The translations under genes were made by a program, and so were the position numbers. Shown one piece after another: positions 48,286 to 57,575 of a DNA stretch of 64,000 nucleotides; the stretch's first letter is position 1; every line of letters starts with the position of its first letter. A model generated the notes under the pieces. The model was not told the origin of the DNA. It ran no database searches and was given only the letters and a program-made list of their open reading frames with translations. This DNA comes from an uncultured Oxalobacteraceae bacterium (lineage in GTDB: Bacteria; Pseudomonadota; Gammaproteobacteria; Burkholderiales; Burkholderiaceae_D), in NCBI GenBank assembly GCA_903862415.1, contig CAIOYD010000066.1, forward strand, positions 19,731 to 83,730, in the 5' to 3' direction.

Positions 48286-48647
48286 ATCCAGTCAACCACT
48301 CCGACAGCAACATCCCTCTACTCACTGAAGTTATTGTCATTGAAGCGATCAGCGAGCCTGTGGACTTCAACAACACGGTGATTTCCCCCAATTCTCAGGA
48401 AAACGAGCAATCCTGGGAAAATCTGGAAAAAACGCTGAACGAAAATATCCTGCGCCAATTACTGGTCCGGGCTGATTTTGTGCTTGAACATCGGGTTCGT
48501 GACGGACTCGCCGATGTCTTGCAGACCGCCGTCGAAAGCCTGACCAAAGATATTCGCGCCGGCTTGAGCAAATCGTTGGAAGAAATTATTCAGCGCACCA
48601 TCAGCCAGGAAATCTCCAAAATTCAGTCTTCGAACAACAAAAATTAA
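48282..48647 (+). CDS. Small acidic helical protein next to holC, unknown function
   Basis: The product is 121 aa. The first 45 residues are acidic and extended; from about 50 a long amphipathic helix runs to the end (LEKTLNENILRQLL to SKSLEEIIQRTISQEI). Genes of this type follow holC in many Burkholderiales. It shares ATGA with holC. No function known; coiled coil possible. Confidence 0.75.
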   Translation: MNPVNHSDSNIPLLTEVIVIEAISEPVDFNNTVISPNSQENEQSWENLEKTLNENILRQLLVRADFVLEHRVRDGLADVLQTAVESLTKDIRAGLSKSLEEIIQRTISQEISKIQSSNNKN

Positions 48648-48670
48648 CCTCTGATTCTGTTAGCGATGTT

Positions 48671-49930
48671 ATGAAAGTTATCGTCCTCGGCGCCGGCATT
48701 ATCGGTACCACTTCGGCCTGGTATTTACGTCGGGCCGGACATGAAGTTACTGTCATTGACCGCCAACCTGCGGTGGCACAGGAAACCAGTTTTGCCAATG
48801 GTGGCCAGATCTCGGTTTCGCATGCCGAACCCTGGGCTAATCCGGCAGCGCCATTAAAACTGTTGCGCTGGCTAGGCCGTGAAGATGCTCCGCTGCTATA
48901 TCGTTTTCGTGCCGAATGGCTGCAATGGAATTGGGGCTGGCATTTTTTACGCGAATGCACCCCCGCCCGCACTGCCGCCAACATCCGCCAGATCGTTGCT
49001 CTTTCCGAATACAGCCGCCAGACTCTGCAACAGTTGCGCGCCGACACCGGGATTGAATACCACAGCCTGACCAAAGGCATTCTGCACTTTTACACCAGCG
49101 AAAGCGACTTTACCGCTTCACAAAAGGCCGCCAGTCTGATGCGTGAGTTTGGCTGCGCACGAGCATCCATCAGTGCGGATGAAGCCGTGCAACTAGAACC
49201 TGCGCTGGCCAGTATGCGCGACCATATCGTCGGCGCTGACTTTACCGCCACCGATGAATCGGGCGACGCTCATGAATTCACGCTTGCGTTAGCACAACGA
49301 GCCGCCGAGGCCGGCGTGGAATTTCAGTTTAATCGCCAGATTACCCGTCTCATCAAAGACGGCGAGCATATCAGCGGGGTGGAAATTATCGGGCCAGATG
49401 GTCAGCACCAGACATTGCGGGCGGACGCATTTGTGGTGGCGCTGGGCAGTTTTTCAGTACCCCTGGTCGCGCCCCTCGGTATCCATTTACTGATTTATCC
49501 GGGTAAAGGATATTCCGCCACCTATCCAGTGATCAACCCAGCGGCCACACCCACGGTATCGCTCATCGACGATGAATTTAAACTGGTGACTTCACGCCTT
49601 GGTGACCGCTTACGGGTGGCGGGTACCTGCGAATTCAATGGCTATGGTCGGGAATTAAACGATGTGCGCTGTGCCGCACTGACCAGACGCACGCGTGAAC
49701 TGTTTCCTGATGCCTGCGATTATCAGCAGCCACTGTACTGGGCCGGATTGCGGCCACTGACACCAAACAACATTCCCTATATCGGCAAGACCCGCTATCG
49801 CAATCTGTTTCTCAACACCGGACACGGCACGCTGGGCTGGACCATGGGATGCGGTTCAGCCAAGCTACTGGCCGATATCGTTTCTGGTCGACGCAGCGAC
49901 ATTGAGCTGACATCCAATCAACTACGTTGA
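48671..49930 (+). CDS. dadA: D-amino acid dehydrogenase small subunit
   Basis: The product is 419 aa. The FAD-binding VIVLGAGIIGTTSAWYL at 3-19, a DAO-type fold with ETSFANGGQIS and a C-terminal TGHGTLGWTMGCGSAKLLAD motif identify DadA. It oxidises D-amino acids (often D-alanine) to keto acids in the membrane respiratory chain. It converges with the Lrp gene with a 9-base overlap. Confidence 0.95.
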   Translation: MKVIVLGAGIIGTTSAWYLRRAGHEVTVIDRQPAVAQETSFANGGQISVSHAEPWANPAAPLKLLRWLGREDAPLLYRFRAEWLQWNWGWHFLRECTPARTAANIRQIVALSEYSRQTLQQLRADTGIEYHSLTKGILHFYTSESDFTASQKAASLMREFGCARASISADEAVQLEPALASMRDHIVGADFTATDESGDAHEFTLALAQRAAEAGVEFQFNRQITRLIKDGEHISGVEIIGPDGQHQTLRADAFVVALGSFSVPLVAPLGIHLLIYPGKGYSATYPVINPAATPTVSLIDDEFKLVTSRLGDRLRVAGTCEFNGYGRELNDVRCAALTRRTRELFPDACDYQQPLYWAGLRPLTPNNIPYIGKTRYRNLFLNTGHGTLGWTMGCGSAKLLADIVSGRRSDIELTSNQLR

Positions 49931-50431
49931 TTTACGCACTGCCACTTCGGTGGCTTTTTCATCAAAGCCGATACGGGTCGAAAACTTGGCGCATTTCATG
50001 GGGAAGCGCGAATGAAAGTGTTTCACATTGCCGGAACCTGAAATCACCTTGCGGACAAACTGATAATAGCCATCCATATCGATGACGTGCACTACTACAA
50101 AATAATCGTATTCCCCGGAGACAAAATAACACTGCATGACCTGAACTTCTTTGGCCATGCGCTGCTCGAATGCCGCCATGGATTCTTCACTCTGATTGGT
50201 CAGTGACACTTCCAGAAAAGCCAGCATGCCATAACCCAGAGCAAACGGATCCACCATGGAAACATCGGCGCTGATCACGCCGGCCTGGCGCATATCACGG
50301 ATGCGGCGCAGACAGGTAGGCTGGGAAATATGCACTTTTTCTGCCAGCACGCGAGTAGCAATTTGATTGTCTTTTTGTAATAGATTGAGAATTTTTCGAT
50401 CTACCTTATCCAGCACATGTTGTTTCGACAT
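49922..50431 (-). CDS. lrp: Lrp/AsnC-family transcriptional regulator
   Basis: The product is 169 aa. The winged helix-turn-helix (KVDRKILNLLQKDNQ ... VHISQPTCLRRIRDMR) lies at 8-58 and the RAM/effector domain with SGEYDYFVVVHV follows at about 70-155. It is larger than AsnC by a C-terminal tail. It probably senses amino acids. It sits between dadA and a divergent amino-acid-type binding protein and may control both. Confidence 0.93.
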   Translation of the reverse strand: MSKQHVLDKVDRKILNLLQKDNQIATRVLAEKVHISQPTCLRRIRDMRQAGVISADVSMVDPFALGYGMLAFLEVSLTNQSEESMAAFEQRMAKEVQVMQCYFVSGEYDYFVVVHVIDMDGYYQFVRKVISGSGNVKHFHSRFPMKCAKFSTRIGFDEKATEVAVRKST

Positions 50432-50520
50432 AGCGATTTCAATTGAATTTAATGAATTATTTTTTGAAAATGAATATTAAGTTCTTTTCAGGATTATTAT
50501 TTTGCTATACCTTCTTACAC

Positions 50521-50564
50521 TTCAGAATTCTGAAAAGAATTCTAAAATACGTTTGCAAAATACG
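50521..50564. promoter_or_regulatory. Palindromic and direct-repeat operator between the Lrp gene and the binding protein gene
   Basis: A perfect 14-base palindrome TTCAGAATTCTGAA (50521-50534) is followed 12 bases later, centre to centre, by a second AGAATTCT (50536-50543) and by two direct repeats AAAATACG (50544-50551 and 50557-50564). Lrp-family proteins bind tandem palindromic sites of this kind. Confidence 0.6.
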
Positions 50565-50589
50565 AATTAGTTTAACTTCGGAGACATCC

Positions 50590-51738
50590 ATGTACTTTAA
50601 ATCTGCCCTGATTCCCTTAGCCATCGCCATCACCTTTGCCGCCTCAAGCTGCGCCGCTGATGACCAGATCATTAAAATTGGCCATGTTGGCCCTATTTCC
50701 GGCCCGAGCGCACATCTGGGTAAAGATAACGAAAACGGCGCCAAAATGGCGATCGAAGAACTTAATGCCAAAGGTACCATGATCGGCGGCAAAAAAGTGA
50801 AATTTGAACTGCAGTCAGAAGATGATGGCGGTGATCCCAAACAGGGAACCGCCGTAGCACAGAAATTAGTCGATGCCAAAGTCAACGGTATTGTAGGTCA
50901 CCTGAATTCAAGCACCTCGATTCCTGCCGCCAAAATTTATCATGACGCCGGCATCCCACAGATTTCCCCCTCATCCACCGCCACGGCTTACACCGCCATG
51001 GGCTTTAAATCCACCTTCCGTGTGGTTGCCAACGATGCGCAACTCGGTGGCAATCTGGGCCGGTATGCGGTACAAAACCTCAATGCCAAAACCATTGCCG
51101 TCATCGATGACCGCTCAGCTTATGGTCAGGGTGTGGCGGATGAATTTATTAAAGGCGCAAAAAGCAAAAACCCCACCATTAAACTGGCCCAGCGCCAGTT
51201 TACCAATGTCAATGCCACTGACTTCAACGCCATTCTGACTTCCATCAAAGCTGCCAAGCCGGACGTGGTGTTTTTTGGCGGTATGGATTCGGTGGCCGGT
51301 CCGATGCTGCGCCAAATGAAGGCGCTTGGCATCAACGCCAAGTTCATGGGTGGCGATGGTATCTGCACCACCAAACTGCCGGAACTCGCTGGTGATGGCA
51401 TGGGTGAAAATCAGGTTTACTGTGCTGAAGCCGGTGGTATTCTGGAAGCCCAGAAAAAAATCTCTGACGATTTCAAGGCCGCGTATAAAAAACGTTTTGG
51501 TGTGGAAGTCATTCTTTATGCGCCCTATGTGTACGATGCCGTAATGACGTTCGTCGAAGCGATGCAACAGGCCAAATCAGCCGATCCGGCCATCTATCTG
51601 CCGTTCCTGCAAAACATCCATCACAAAGGTGTGACCGGTGTGATTGAATTTGATAAAAAAGGTGACATGAAAGAAGGTACTCTGACACTGTTTACCTACA
51701 AAGCCGGCAAACGTAATGAAATCGGCGTAGTGAAATAA
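50590..51738 (+). CDS. livK: ABC transporter substrate-binding protein, branched-chain amino acid type
   Basis: The product is 382 aa from the ATG at 50590, with GGAG upstream; the frame opens earlier. The signal peptide is about 23 residues. IKIGHVGPISGPSAHLGKDNENGAKMAIEELNA and DGGDPKQGTAVAQKLVDAKVNGIVGHLNSSTS are LivK signatures of periplasmic type I binding folds. It delivers Leu/Ile/Val-like ligands to an ABC permease, not seen here. Its control is probably by the divergent Lrp. Confidence 0.92.
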   Translation: MYFKSALIPLAIAITFAASSCAADDQIIKIGHVGPISGPSAHLGKDNENGAKMAIEELNAKGTMIGGKKVKFELQSEDDGGDPKQGTAVAQKLVDAKVNGIVGHLNSSTSIPAAKIYHDAGIPQISPSSTATAYTAMGFKSTFRVVANDAQLGGNLGRYAVQNLNAKTIAVIDDRSAYGQGVADEFIKGAKSKNPTIKLAQRQFTNVNATDFNAILTSIKAAKPDVVFFGGMDSVAGPMLRQMKALGINAKFMGGDGICTTKLPELAGDGMGENQVYCAEAGGILEAQKKISDDFKAAYKKRFGVEVILYAPYVYDAVMTFVEAMQQAKSADPAIYLPFLQNIHHKGVTGVIEFDKKGDMKEGTLTLFTYKAGKRNEIGVVK

Positions 51739-51751
51739 TCGTCGGTCCAAT

Positions 51752-51779
51752 AAAAAAAGCACCAACAGGTGCTTTTTTT
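51752..51779. terminator. Bidirectional terminator between livK and the cytochrome c gene
   Basis: A 12-base A/U-extended stem (51752-51763 with 51768-51779) and an AACA loop. It ends both converging transcripts. Confidence 0.88.
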
Positions 51780-51794
51780 ATGAATATAACTGAA

Positions 51795-52097
51795 TTATTT
51801 CTGTGACAAAATCCATTTAACCAGTGTTTTGGCTTCGGCTTCAGTTACCTGTGTGTTTGGTGGCATAGGCATAGGTCCCCAAGTACCACTTCCGCCTTTA
51901 AGCACTTTTTGCGTCAGTTTATCTTCCGCATCTTTTTGTCCGGCGTATTTTTTAGCCACATCTTTATAAGCAGGTCCGACAATTTTATTGTCGATGGAAT
52001 GGCAAGCCATGCAGTTTTTTGCCTTGGCCAAATCCAGATTTGCCATGGCAGCACTGGAAGCGAGAACAGTAACAAGTACACAAATTAAACGTTTCAT
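51795..52097 (-). CDS. Class I cytochrome c (c551/c8-like)
   Basis: The product is 100 aa. A signal peptide of about 19 residues ends in AMA. The haem motif CMACH lies at residues 29-33 and the axial Met comes from PMPMPPN near 76-82. Total size fits c551-type periplasmic electron carriers, for example to terminal oxidases or denitrification enzymes. It converges with the binding protein gene. Partner not visible. Confidence 0.93.
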   Translation of the reverse strand: MKRLICVLVTVLASSAAMANLDLAKAKNCMACHSIDNKIVGPAYKDVAKKYAGQKDAEDKLTQKVLKGGSGTWGPMPMPPNTQVTEAEAKTLVKWILSQK

Positions 52098-52229
52098 TTA
52101 TTTCTCCATAAAATAGTGGCTATAATCTACAACACTTTAACGAATTCTGCTTAAAAAATCAGGGATACTGTTAACGCACGTCAATATTTAAGTTGCTCAG
52201 AGTTAATTTTATATCCATAAGGTAACTAA

Positions 52230-52454
52230 ATGATTTTAATTGTACTCATCATCGCTATGGCAGGCTTAAAATATTTTGAAGTCAGCTACATGGAAAGTAT
52301 TTCCTGGTGGTGGATTATAGGCTTGTTCTTTGTCACCTTTGTCTGGTTTGAATTTTTTGAACGCGCATTGGGGCTGGACAAGAAAAAAGCCCACAAAAAA
52401 TTCGATGAAATTCAAAAAACCCGTGCCAAACGTGCTTTTGAAAAGAAAAAATAA
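52230..52454 (+). CDS. TIGR04438-family Trp-rich small membrane protein
   Basis: The product is 74 aa. Two hydrophobic stretches are separated by the ESISWWWIIGLFF motif with three adjacent Trp residues, and the tail is Lys-rich (DKKKAHKKFDEIQKTRAKRAF). This is the small Trp-rich family of betaproteobacteria, function unknown. Confidence 0.85.
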   Translation: MILIVLIIAMAGLKYFEVSYMESISWWWIIGLFFVTFVWFEFFERALGLDKKKAHKKFDEIQKTRAKRAFEKKK

Positions 52455-52480
52455 CCTCCCTGCATCCTCTCCGTCAGTCC

Positions 52481-52562
52481 GCCCTTGTCATTCATCAGCA
52501 AGGGCGATGGCCAATTGGCCTACCCCCACAGAATTGCATTAACTACTAAGGCAGAATGCCTT
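52481..52562. promoter_or_regulatory. Palindrome-rich region upstream of the LysR gene
   Basis: A 7-base stem (52481-52487 with 52499-52505), a perfect GGCCAATTGGCC (52509-52520) and AAGGCA-GAA-TGCCTT (52548-52562) lie between the Trp-rich gene and the LysR gene. These could be a terminator and LysR self-binding sites. Confidence 0.4.
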
Positions 52563-52616
52563 GCCTTAAAACACGTGCTCAATATATGATTAGCGCTTAA
52601 TTGATATGAATAGCAT

Positions 52617-53525
52617 ATGAATATTGAATTACGCCAGTTGCGCTATTTTGTCGCCGTCGCCGAAGAATTGCATGTAGGTCGTGCCGCCCTGCGACTGCAC
52701 ATGACCCAACCACCGCTGTCGCAGGCAATACAGGGCTTGGAAGCCCTGTTGGGAACGGCTTTGTTTCTGCGCCAGAATCGCTCTATCGTCCTGACCGCAG
52801 CCGGACATGCTTTGCTGCCGGAAGCCAGAAGACTACTCAGAGACAGTCAGGCATTGCCGGAACTGGTGCGCCACGCCGCACAGGGCGAATCCGGTCACAT
52901 CACGATCGCTTTTGTTTCCACCGCGGATTACAGCCTGCTGCCTCCACTATTGCGTGAATTCAGAAGCAACTACCCCAAGGTGCAAATCAGTTTGCGCGAA
53001 GCCACCAGCGATGTGCAATTCAACGCCCTGAGTGCCGGAGAGATCGATCTTGGCATCATGATCCCCCCTATTCCTGACAAACTCCGTGAAACCCTGAGCT
53101 ATCAAGCGATTCTGTCCGAACCACTGATACTGGCTGCTCCGGCAGAAGCGAACTGGATTTCCCCTGGTGCGCGCATTTCATTGCAGCAATGTCAGGGACA
53201 GCCGTTGATTATTTTTCCGCGGATATTCGCACCGGCACTCTATGATGCCATCATGGGTTGCTTCCACAGTGTCGGACTGACGCCGACCATCAGTCAGGAA
53301 GCCATCCAGATGCAAACCATCATCGGACTGGTTTCTGCTGGTATGGGCATCGCACTTGTGCCACAATCCGTCTCTAACCTGAAACGCCCGGGCGTGGTGT
53401 ACCGCAAACTGCAACAAAGCACACCGCAGATTGAAACCGGTCTGGCGTGGCGCAGGAATAATCATTCCCCGGTGCTACAGGCATTTATCGAACTCGTGAA
53501 CAAAGGAAATGAACCACCATGCTGA
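52617..53525 (+). CDS. LysR-family transcriptional regulator
   Basis: The product is 302 aa. The N-terminal winged helix ([17 protein letters not shown] ... [11 protein letters not shown]) lies at 1-60, followed by the substrate-binding fold from about 90 with [23 protein letters not shown]. It is of the general aromatic/BenM-like shape. Its stop overlaps the lgt start by 7 bases, an unusual pairing. Target unknown. Confidence 0.9.
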   Translation: MNIELRQLRYFVAVAEELHVGRAALRLHMTQPPLSQAIQGLEALLGTALFLRQNRSIVLTAAGHALLPEARRLLRDSQALPELVRHAAQGESGHITIAFVSTADYSLLPPLLREFRSNYPKVQISLREATSDVQFNALSAGEIDLGIMIPPIPDKLRETLSYQAILSEPLILAAPAEANWISPGARISLQQCQGQPLIIFPRIFAPALYDAIMGCFHSVGLTPTISQEAIQMQTIIGLVSAGMGIALVPQSVSNLKRPGVVYRKLQQSTPQIETGLAWRRNNHSPVLQAFIELVNKGNEPPC

Positions 53526-54319
53526 TTCACCCCCTGCCTGATCCAGTTGCCATCCAGATCGGCCCGCTGGCCGTCCACTGGTACGGTTTGATGTATATGT
53601 TGGCTTTCATCCTGTTTTTACTGGTCGGCCGGATACGCTTAAAACAGCCGCACATTGCCGCTGCCGGCTGGCGCTATGAACATCTCGAAGACATGCTGTT
53701 TTACGGTGTGCTGGGAGTGATTCTGGGTGGCCGCTTAGGCGAAGTAGTGTTTTACCACCCAGTCTATTATGCACAAAATCCACTGGAAATTTTCGCCGTC
53801 TGGAAGGGTGGCATGTCGTTTCATGGCGGCTTTTTAGGTGTGTTGGTAGCGCTGGCCATCTGGGCAAAAAAAGCCCGGCGCAATGTGCTTGATGTCTATG
53901 ATCTGATCGCGCCGCTGGTGCCACTGGGTTATGCCTGTGGCCGGATCGGTAATTTTATCAATGCCGAACTCTGGGGCCGGGTCGCCGATCCCAGTCTGCC
54001 CTGGGCCATGATCTGGCCTAACGTCGACAATCTGCCGCGCCATCCGTCACCGATTTATCAGGCGCTCATCGATGGGGTGCTGGCGTTTATTTTATTGTGG
54101 ATTTATGCCCGCAAACCGCGCCCGCGTCTGGCTGTTGGTGCGATGTATGTGCTGCTGTATGGCTGTGCACGTTTTTTTACCGAATATTTCCGCGTACCGG
54201 ACTGGACCGAAAATTTCACCGGCTGGTCGATCTCTGCCGGTCAGTTATTATCGCTGCCGATGATTATTTTTGGCATCGGCGCACTTTACTATGCCTACCG
54301 GCACAAGCTTGCGGCATAA
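53519..54319 (+). CDS. lgt: Prolipoprotein diacylglyceryl transferase
   Basis: The product is 266 aa with seven membrane helices. [35 protein letters not shown] and the signature [15 protein letters not shown] near 140-155 are present. It attaches diacylglycerol to the lipobox cysteine, the first step of lipoprotein maturation, and so would act on the phosphoesterase lipoprotein at 33062. It overlaps LysR by seven bases. Confidence 0.95.
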   Translation: MLIHPLPDPVAIQIGPLAVHWYGLMYMLAFILFLLVGRIRLKQPHIAAAGWRYEHLEDMLFYGVLGVILGGRLGEVVFYHPVYYAQNPLEIFAVWKGGMSFHGGFLGVLVALAIWAKKARRNVLDVYDLIAPLVPLGYACGRIGNFINAELWGRVADPSLPWAMIWPNVDNLPRHPSPIYQALIDGVLAFILLWIYARKPRPRLAVGAMYVLLYGCARFFTEYFRVPDWTENFTGWSISAGQLLSLPMIIFGIGALYYAYRHKLAA

Positions 54320-54325
54320 ACGGTG

Positions 54326-54775
54326 TTATACCATCTGTAAAATTCGCTGCCACTCGTGTTGACTGACCGGCGTGATCGAGAGCCGGTTGCCCCGTTTAAG
54401 TAACTGCATGGCATCGAGTTGCGGCTCAGTCCGCAACTCAGCCAGTGACAGCAGCCTGGTTTTGCGCAGCGCACGCACATCCACCAACATCCAGCGTGGC
54501 TGCTCCGGTGTGGCCTTGGAATCAAAATAACGACTGTCTGTATCAAACTGGGTCGGATCGGGATAACTGCTGCTGGCCACTTCGGCCACCCCGGCTATCC
54601 CGGGTTGCGCACAGCTGGAATGATAAAACAGCACCCCATCGCCAACCTGCATCTGGTCACGCATAAAATTACGCGCCTGATAATTGCGCACTCCCACCCA
54701 GGGAAACACACCGAGATTAAGGGCATCGTCAATACTGACATCGTCCGGTTCGGATTTCATTAACCAGTAGTTCAT
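54326..54775 (-). CDS. EVE-domain protein
   Basis: The product is 149 aa. MNYWLMKSEPDDVSIDDAL at the start, GVRNYQARNFMRDQMQVGDGVLFYHSSC and GIAGVAEVASSSYPDPTQFD identify the EVE (PUA-related) family, which binds modified nucleobases. Converges with lgt. It lies downstream of the 6S RNA gene on the same strand, a conserved proteobacterial neighbourhood. Confidence 0.93.
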   Translation of the reverse strand: MNYWLMKSEPDDVSIDDALNLGVFPWVGVRNYQARNFMRDQMQVGDGVLFYHSSCAQPGIAGVAEVASSSYPDPTQFDTDSRYFDSKATPEQPRWMLVDVRALRKTRLLSLAELRTEPQLDAMQLLKRGNRLSITPVSQHEWQRILQMV

Positions 54776-54867
54776 GTGACGCTTACTTTCGCGAATAAAA
54801 ACTTAATTAATCAGCGCTTCCCTAGTCAACCTGATCTATAGCTTTTTGATGAATTAAATTGAGCATG

Positions 54868-54902
54868 AAAAAAAACGGACATACTTATAAAAGTACGTCC
54901 GT
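54868..54902 (-). terminator. Terminator of the 6S RNA gene
   Basis: A 12-base stem with one G-U pair (54875-54886 with 54891-54902) is followed on the minus strand by a U run. Confidence 0.85.
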
Positions 54903-54909
54903 TCAGAAT

Positions 54910-55090
54910 AAATCCCCGCCAGAGCCGCTTTGCCAGCATCCTGAACCAAGAGCGGTTCAAGTTGGCTGCGGTCAGTCTGATTTCGGGTTCATCGGACAAA
55001 GCGACGCTCACACCAATCAGACAATTTCCACAGCCTATGCATATAAATGGTTCAAGGAATATATGACAATAGCAAACACGGCAGGGAAGT
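54910..55090 (-). ncRNA. ssrS: 6S RNA
   Basis: About 180 nt between zapA and the EVE gene, the classic location. On the minus strand the closing stem pairs TCCCTGCC (55080-55087) with GGCGGGGA (54913-54920). About 130 nt from the 5' end comes CTTGAACC...GGTTCAGG, close to the same spot and sequence as in E. coli 6S RNA (CCUUGAACC...GGUUCAAGG). A GTGAGCG block near the middle also resembles the E. coli RNA. 6S RNA mimics an open promoter and binds sigma-70 RNA polymerase in stationary phase. Ends are estimated; a TAAAAT -10 lies just upstream. Confidence 0.75.
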
Positions 55091-55168
55091 TAATTTTAAC
55101 TGAATAACGCTTTCCCGGAAACAAAAATTTAAATGAAAAATTTTAGCGGATAGCAACAAACAATTTGC

Positions 55169-55480
55169 TTAAAACAAATTTTCCTGCGGGGTCAGTGCAT
55201 TATCGAGCACATCGGTCATGTTGCTGATTTGTTTTTTTATTTCCACCACACTCAAATCAGAAAAAGGGCCACTGGGGGCTTTGGTGGACAGCAGTTCGGC
55301 TGAAATGGTCAGTGCGGCCATAACAGCAATTCTGTCTGTGCCTTTGATTTTGGCCGCATCACGAAAGCTGCACATTTTTTCATCCAGATAGGCCGCTGCC
55401 TGAAGCAACGCCGTTTGTTCGCCTTCCTTGCACGCCAGTTTATAGGCTTGTCCCATGATGGTGACATCGATCTGACTCAT
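55169..55480 (-). CDS. zapA: Cell division protein ZapA
   Basis: The product is 103 aa from the ATG at 55480, with AGGAG upstream; a GTG two codons earlier would sit on that site. IDVTIMGQAYKLACKEGEQTALLQAAAYLDEKM is the ZapA N-terminal domain and the C-terminal helix follows. It cross-links FtsZ filaments. It starts two bases after the zapB-like stop. Confidence 0.92.
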   Translation of the reverse strand: MSQIDVTIMGQAYKLACKEGEQTALLQAAAYLDEKMCSFRDAAKIKGTDRIAVMAALTISAELLSTKAPSGPFSDLSVVEIKKQISNMTDVLDNALTPQENLF

Positions 55481-55482
55481 AC

Positions 55483-55686
55483 TCACTCCTGCTCAACAAA
55501 GGGTAATTTTTCCAATACCAGCGTCACGCGCTCATGCGCCTCGCTGAGCCGCTTCGACAGGGCTGAATTGGCCGCGTTCAACTCAGCCACCTGCAGGCGC
55601 AAATCGGCGTTCTCACCCCGCAAAGTCTGAGATAACTCGGCTAACTGATCGACTTTTTTAGCCAGTTGTTGAAATTCTGAAATCAT
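55483..55686 (-). CDS. Small coiled-coil protein (ZapB-like)
   Basis: The product is 67 aa, almost entirely one heptad-rich helix (FQQLAKKVDQLAELSQTL ... LRLQVAELNAANSALSKRL). It lies directly upstream of zapA in a two-gene unit, as in many betaproteobacteria, where it is annotated as a ZapB-like or TIGR02449-type protein. It probably joins ZapA at the division ring. Confidence 0.8.
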   Translation of the reverse strand: MISEFQQLAKKVDQLAELSQTLRGENADLRLQVAELNAANSALSKRLSEAHERVTLVLEKLPFVEQE

Positions 55687-55711
55687 GTTGGTGCGCTAAG
55701 GGGAAGGTTTA

Positions 55712-55765
55712 CAAAAAGATGTTGGCTGACATTAACTAAAAATGGTATCACGTTAATCAGCCAAC
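55712..55765 (-). terminator. Rho-independent terminator after the DUF885 gene
   Basis: A long stem (GTTGGCTGATTAAC with GTTAATGTCAGCCAAC, one bulge) is followed by CATCTTTTTG on the minus strand, about 40 bases past the stop. Confidence 0.75.
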
Positions 55766-55805
55766 CGAACATGTTTTAAAGCATATTTTAATGTCTTTTT
55801 TATAC

Positions 55806-57575
55806 TTAAGCTGACTTTTTCTTGCGCGCGATCCAGCTGTGGATATGATTTTCCAGCACCGTCAAGGGTACCGAGCCGACAGCGAGAACTTCATCGTTAT
55901 ACTCGCGCAAATCAAACTGACTACCCAGTTCTTGCTGCGCCTGCTTACGCAAGGCAGAAATTTTTAACTGACCAATTTTATACGCCAGTGCCTGACCGGG
56001 GTCACCGATATAACGGTCGATTTCATTGACAATGTCCAGATCGGTTTTGGCCGTGTTTTGCTTGAAAAAAGCAATCGCCTGATCACGACTCCAGCCTTTG
56101 GCATGCATGCCGGTATCGACCACCAGACGGACTGCACGCCACATTTCATAGGTCAGCTGACCAAAGCGGTCATAGGGATTGTCATACATGCCCATTTCAT
56201 AACCGAGTTGTTCCGCATACAGCGCCCAACCTTCGCTGTAGGCAATGAAATACGCGGTTTTTCTGAACATGGGTGCATCCGGCAATTCCAGATCGCGGGC
56301 AAACTGGAAGTGATGTCCCGGGACCGATTCATGCAGAGTCAGCGGCACCATTTCCCAGCTCGGGCGTGATTCCGGCTTATACAGATTCACATAGTAGTAG
56401 CCCGGGCGGGTACCGTTGGAGGCCCCTGGCATGTAATACGCGGTGGTGGTGTCAGGGGCGATATTATCCGGAATCGGGCGCACACCATAAGTCAGACGAG
56501 GTAAAGTTTTGAACACCTTGACCAGTTCCGGATCAATGCGTTTAGCCAGTGCCCGGTAGGCATTGAGCAGCTCATCGGGGGTTTTATAAAAAAACTTCGG
56601 ATCGGTGCGCATATAAGTAAACAACGCCTGCAGATCACCCTGAAAACCAATTTCCTCGCGCAGTTTTTCCATGCTGGCATGCAAACGTGCGACTTCCTGC
56701 AAGCCGATGGTATGGATTTCTTCTGCCGTCAATTGAGTTGTGGTCTGGTCACTGATCAGAAAATCATAGTACGCCTTGCCGTCGGGTATGGCGGTGGCGG
56801 CAATGGAGGTACGGCTGACGGGCAAATACCCAGTCTGAAAATAATTCAGAAACTGTCGGTAAGCAGGCAGCAGTTTTTCCCGGATAATGGTTTTTGCCTC
56901 GGCCTGTAACTGAGCTTTGTCTGATGCAGAAATGCTGTCGGGGATTTTAGTGAACGGTTCATAAAACGGACTGTTGGCTTCATCACTGACGAGCTGTTTT
57001 TCAATCTGGGCAGGAACCCGTTCGAGCAAAATCCGTGGTGGCGTTTTTCCCTGCTTAACACCTTCCTTCATCAACGCTTCGGTCTGGCTGATTTGCAGCG
57101 GCAGCGCATTCATCCGGCTCAAATAGTGACGATAATCCTGCACTGTTTCAAAAGGTGTGGTTTCGGCGATGTCGTTGGCAAATTGCGGACCGGTCTTGTG
57201 CGTGACGGGCTGCAGATATTCGCCAAACGCATGGCGTTGCAGGGCATGGGTTAAATTCCACTCAAAGGTATCGTAGTCGAGCTGATCTGCCACCGACAGA
57301 CTGGCGCGGGCAATATGATGCAGCCGATTCAGGGTCGCTTTAGTCTGTACCGCACGTGCGTTAATCGCCGTTATGCTTAAATCGGTCCAGCGGTCATTAA
57401 AACGCGGATCGCCTTCACTGGTAGCGGCTTCAGGATAGTCATTGAGCATACGCTCCCAGTCCTGGGCAAACAGTTTAGTCAGTGTCTGATGCGGCGTGTT
57501 TCCAGCCAGTGTGGCCGTTGAGGAAACCGAAAGCACGGCAAACAGCAGTGCAGATAACAGGGTACGAGGGATCAT
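55806..57575 (-). CDS. DUF885-family secreted metallopeptidase-like protein
   Basis: The product is 589 aa from the ATG at 57575, with AGGA upstream; a TTG at 57593 was rejected. A signal peptide ends near TLAG (about residue 25). HESVPGHHFQ near 415-424 and SEGWALYAEQLG further on resemble a gluzincin active site (two His and a Glu). The DUF885 family includes uncharacterised peptidases; related M32-like. Probably periplasmic. Substrate unknown. Confidence 0.87.
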   Translation of the reverse strand: MIPRTLLSALLFAVLSVSSTATLAGNTPHQTLTKLFAQDWERMLNDYPEAATSEGDPRFNDRWTDLSITAINARAVQTKATLNRLHHIARASLSVADQLDYDTFEWNLTHALQRHAFGEYLQPVTHKTGPQFANDIAETTPFETVQDYRHYLSRMNALPLQISQTEALMKEGVKQGKTPPRILLERVPAQIEKQLVSDEANSPFYEPFTKIPDSISASDKAQLQAEAKTIIREKLLPAYRQFLNYFQTGYLPVSRTSIAATAIPDGKAYYDFLISDQTTTQLTAEEIHTIGLQEVARLHASMEKLREEIGFQGDLQALFTYMRTDPKFFYKTPDELLNAYRALAKRIDPELVKVFKTLPRLTYGVRPIPDNIAPDTTTAYYMPGASNGTRPGYYYVNLYKPESRPSWEMVPLTLHESVPGHHFQFARDLELPDAPMFRKTAYFIAYSEGWALYAEQLGYEMGMYDNPYDRFGQLTYEMWRAVRLVVDTGMHAKGWSRDQAIAFFKQNTAKTDLDIVNEIDRYIGDPGQALAYKIGQLKISALRKQAQQELGSQFDLREYNDEVLAVGSVPLTVLENHIHSWIARKKKSA

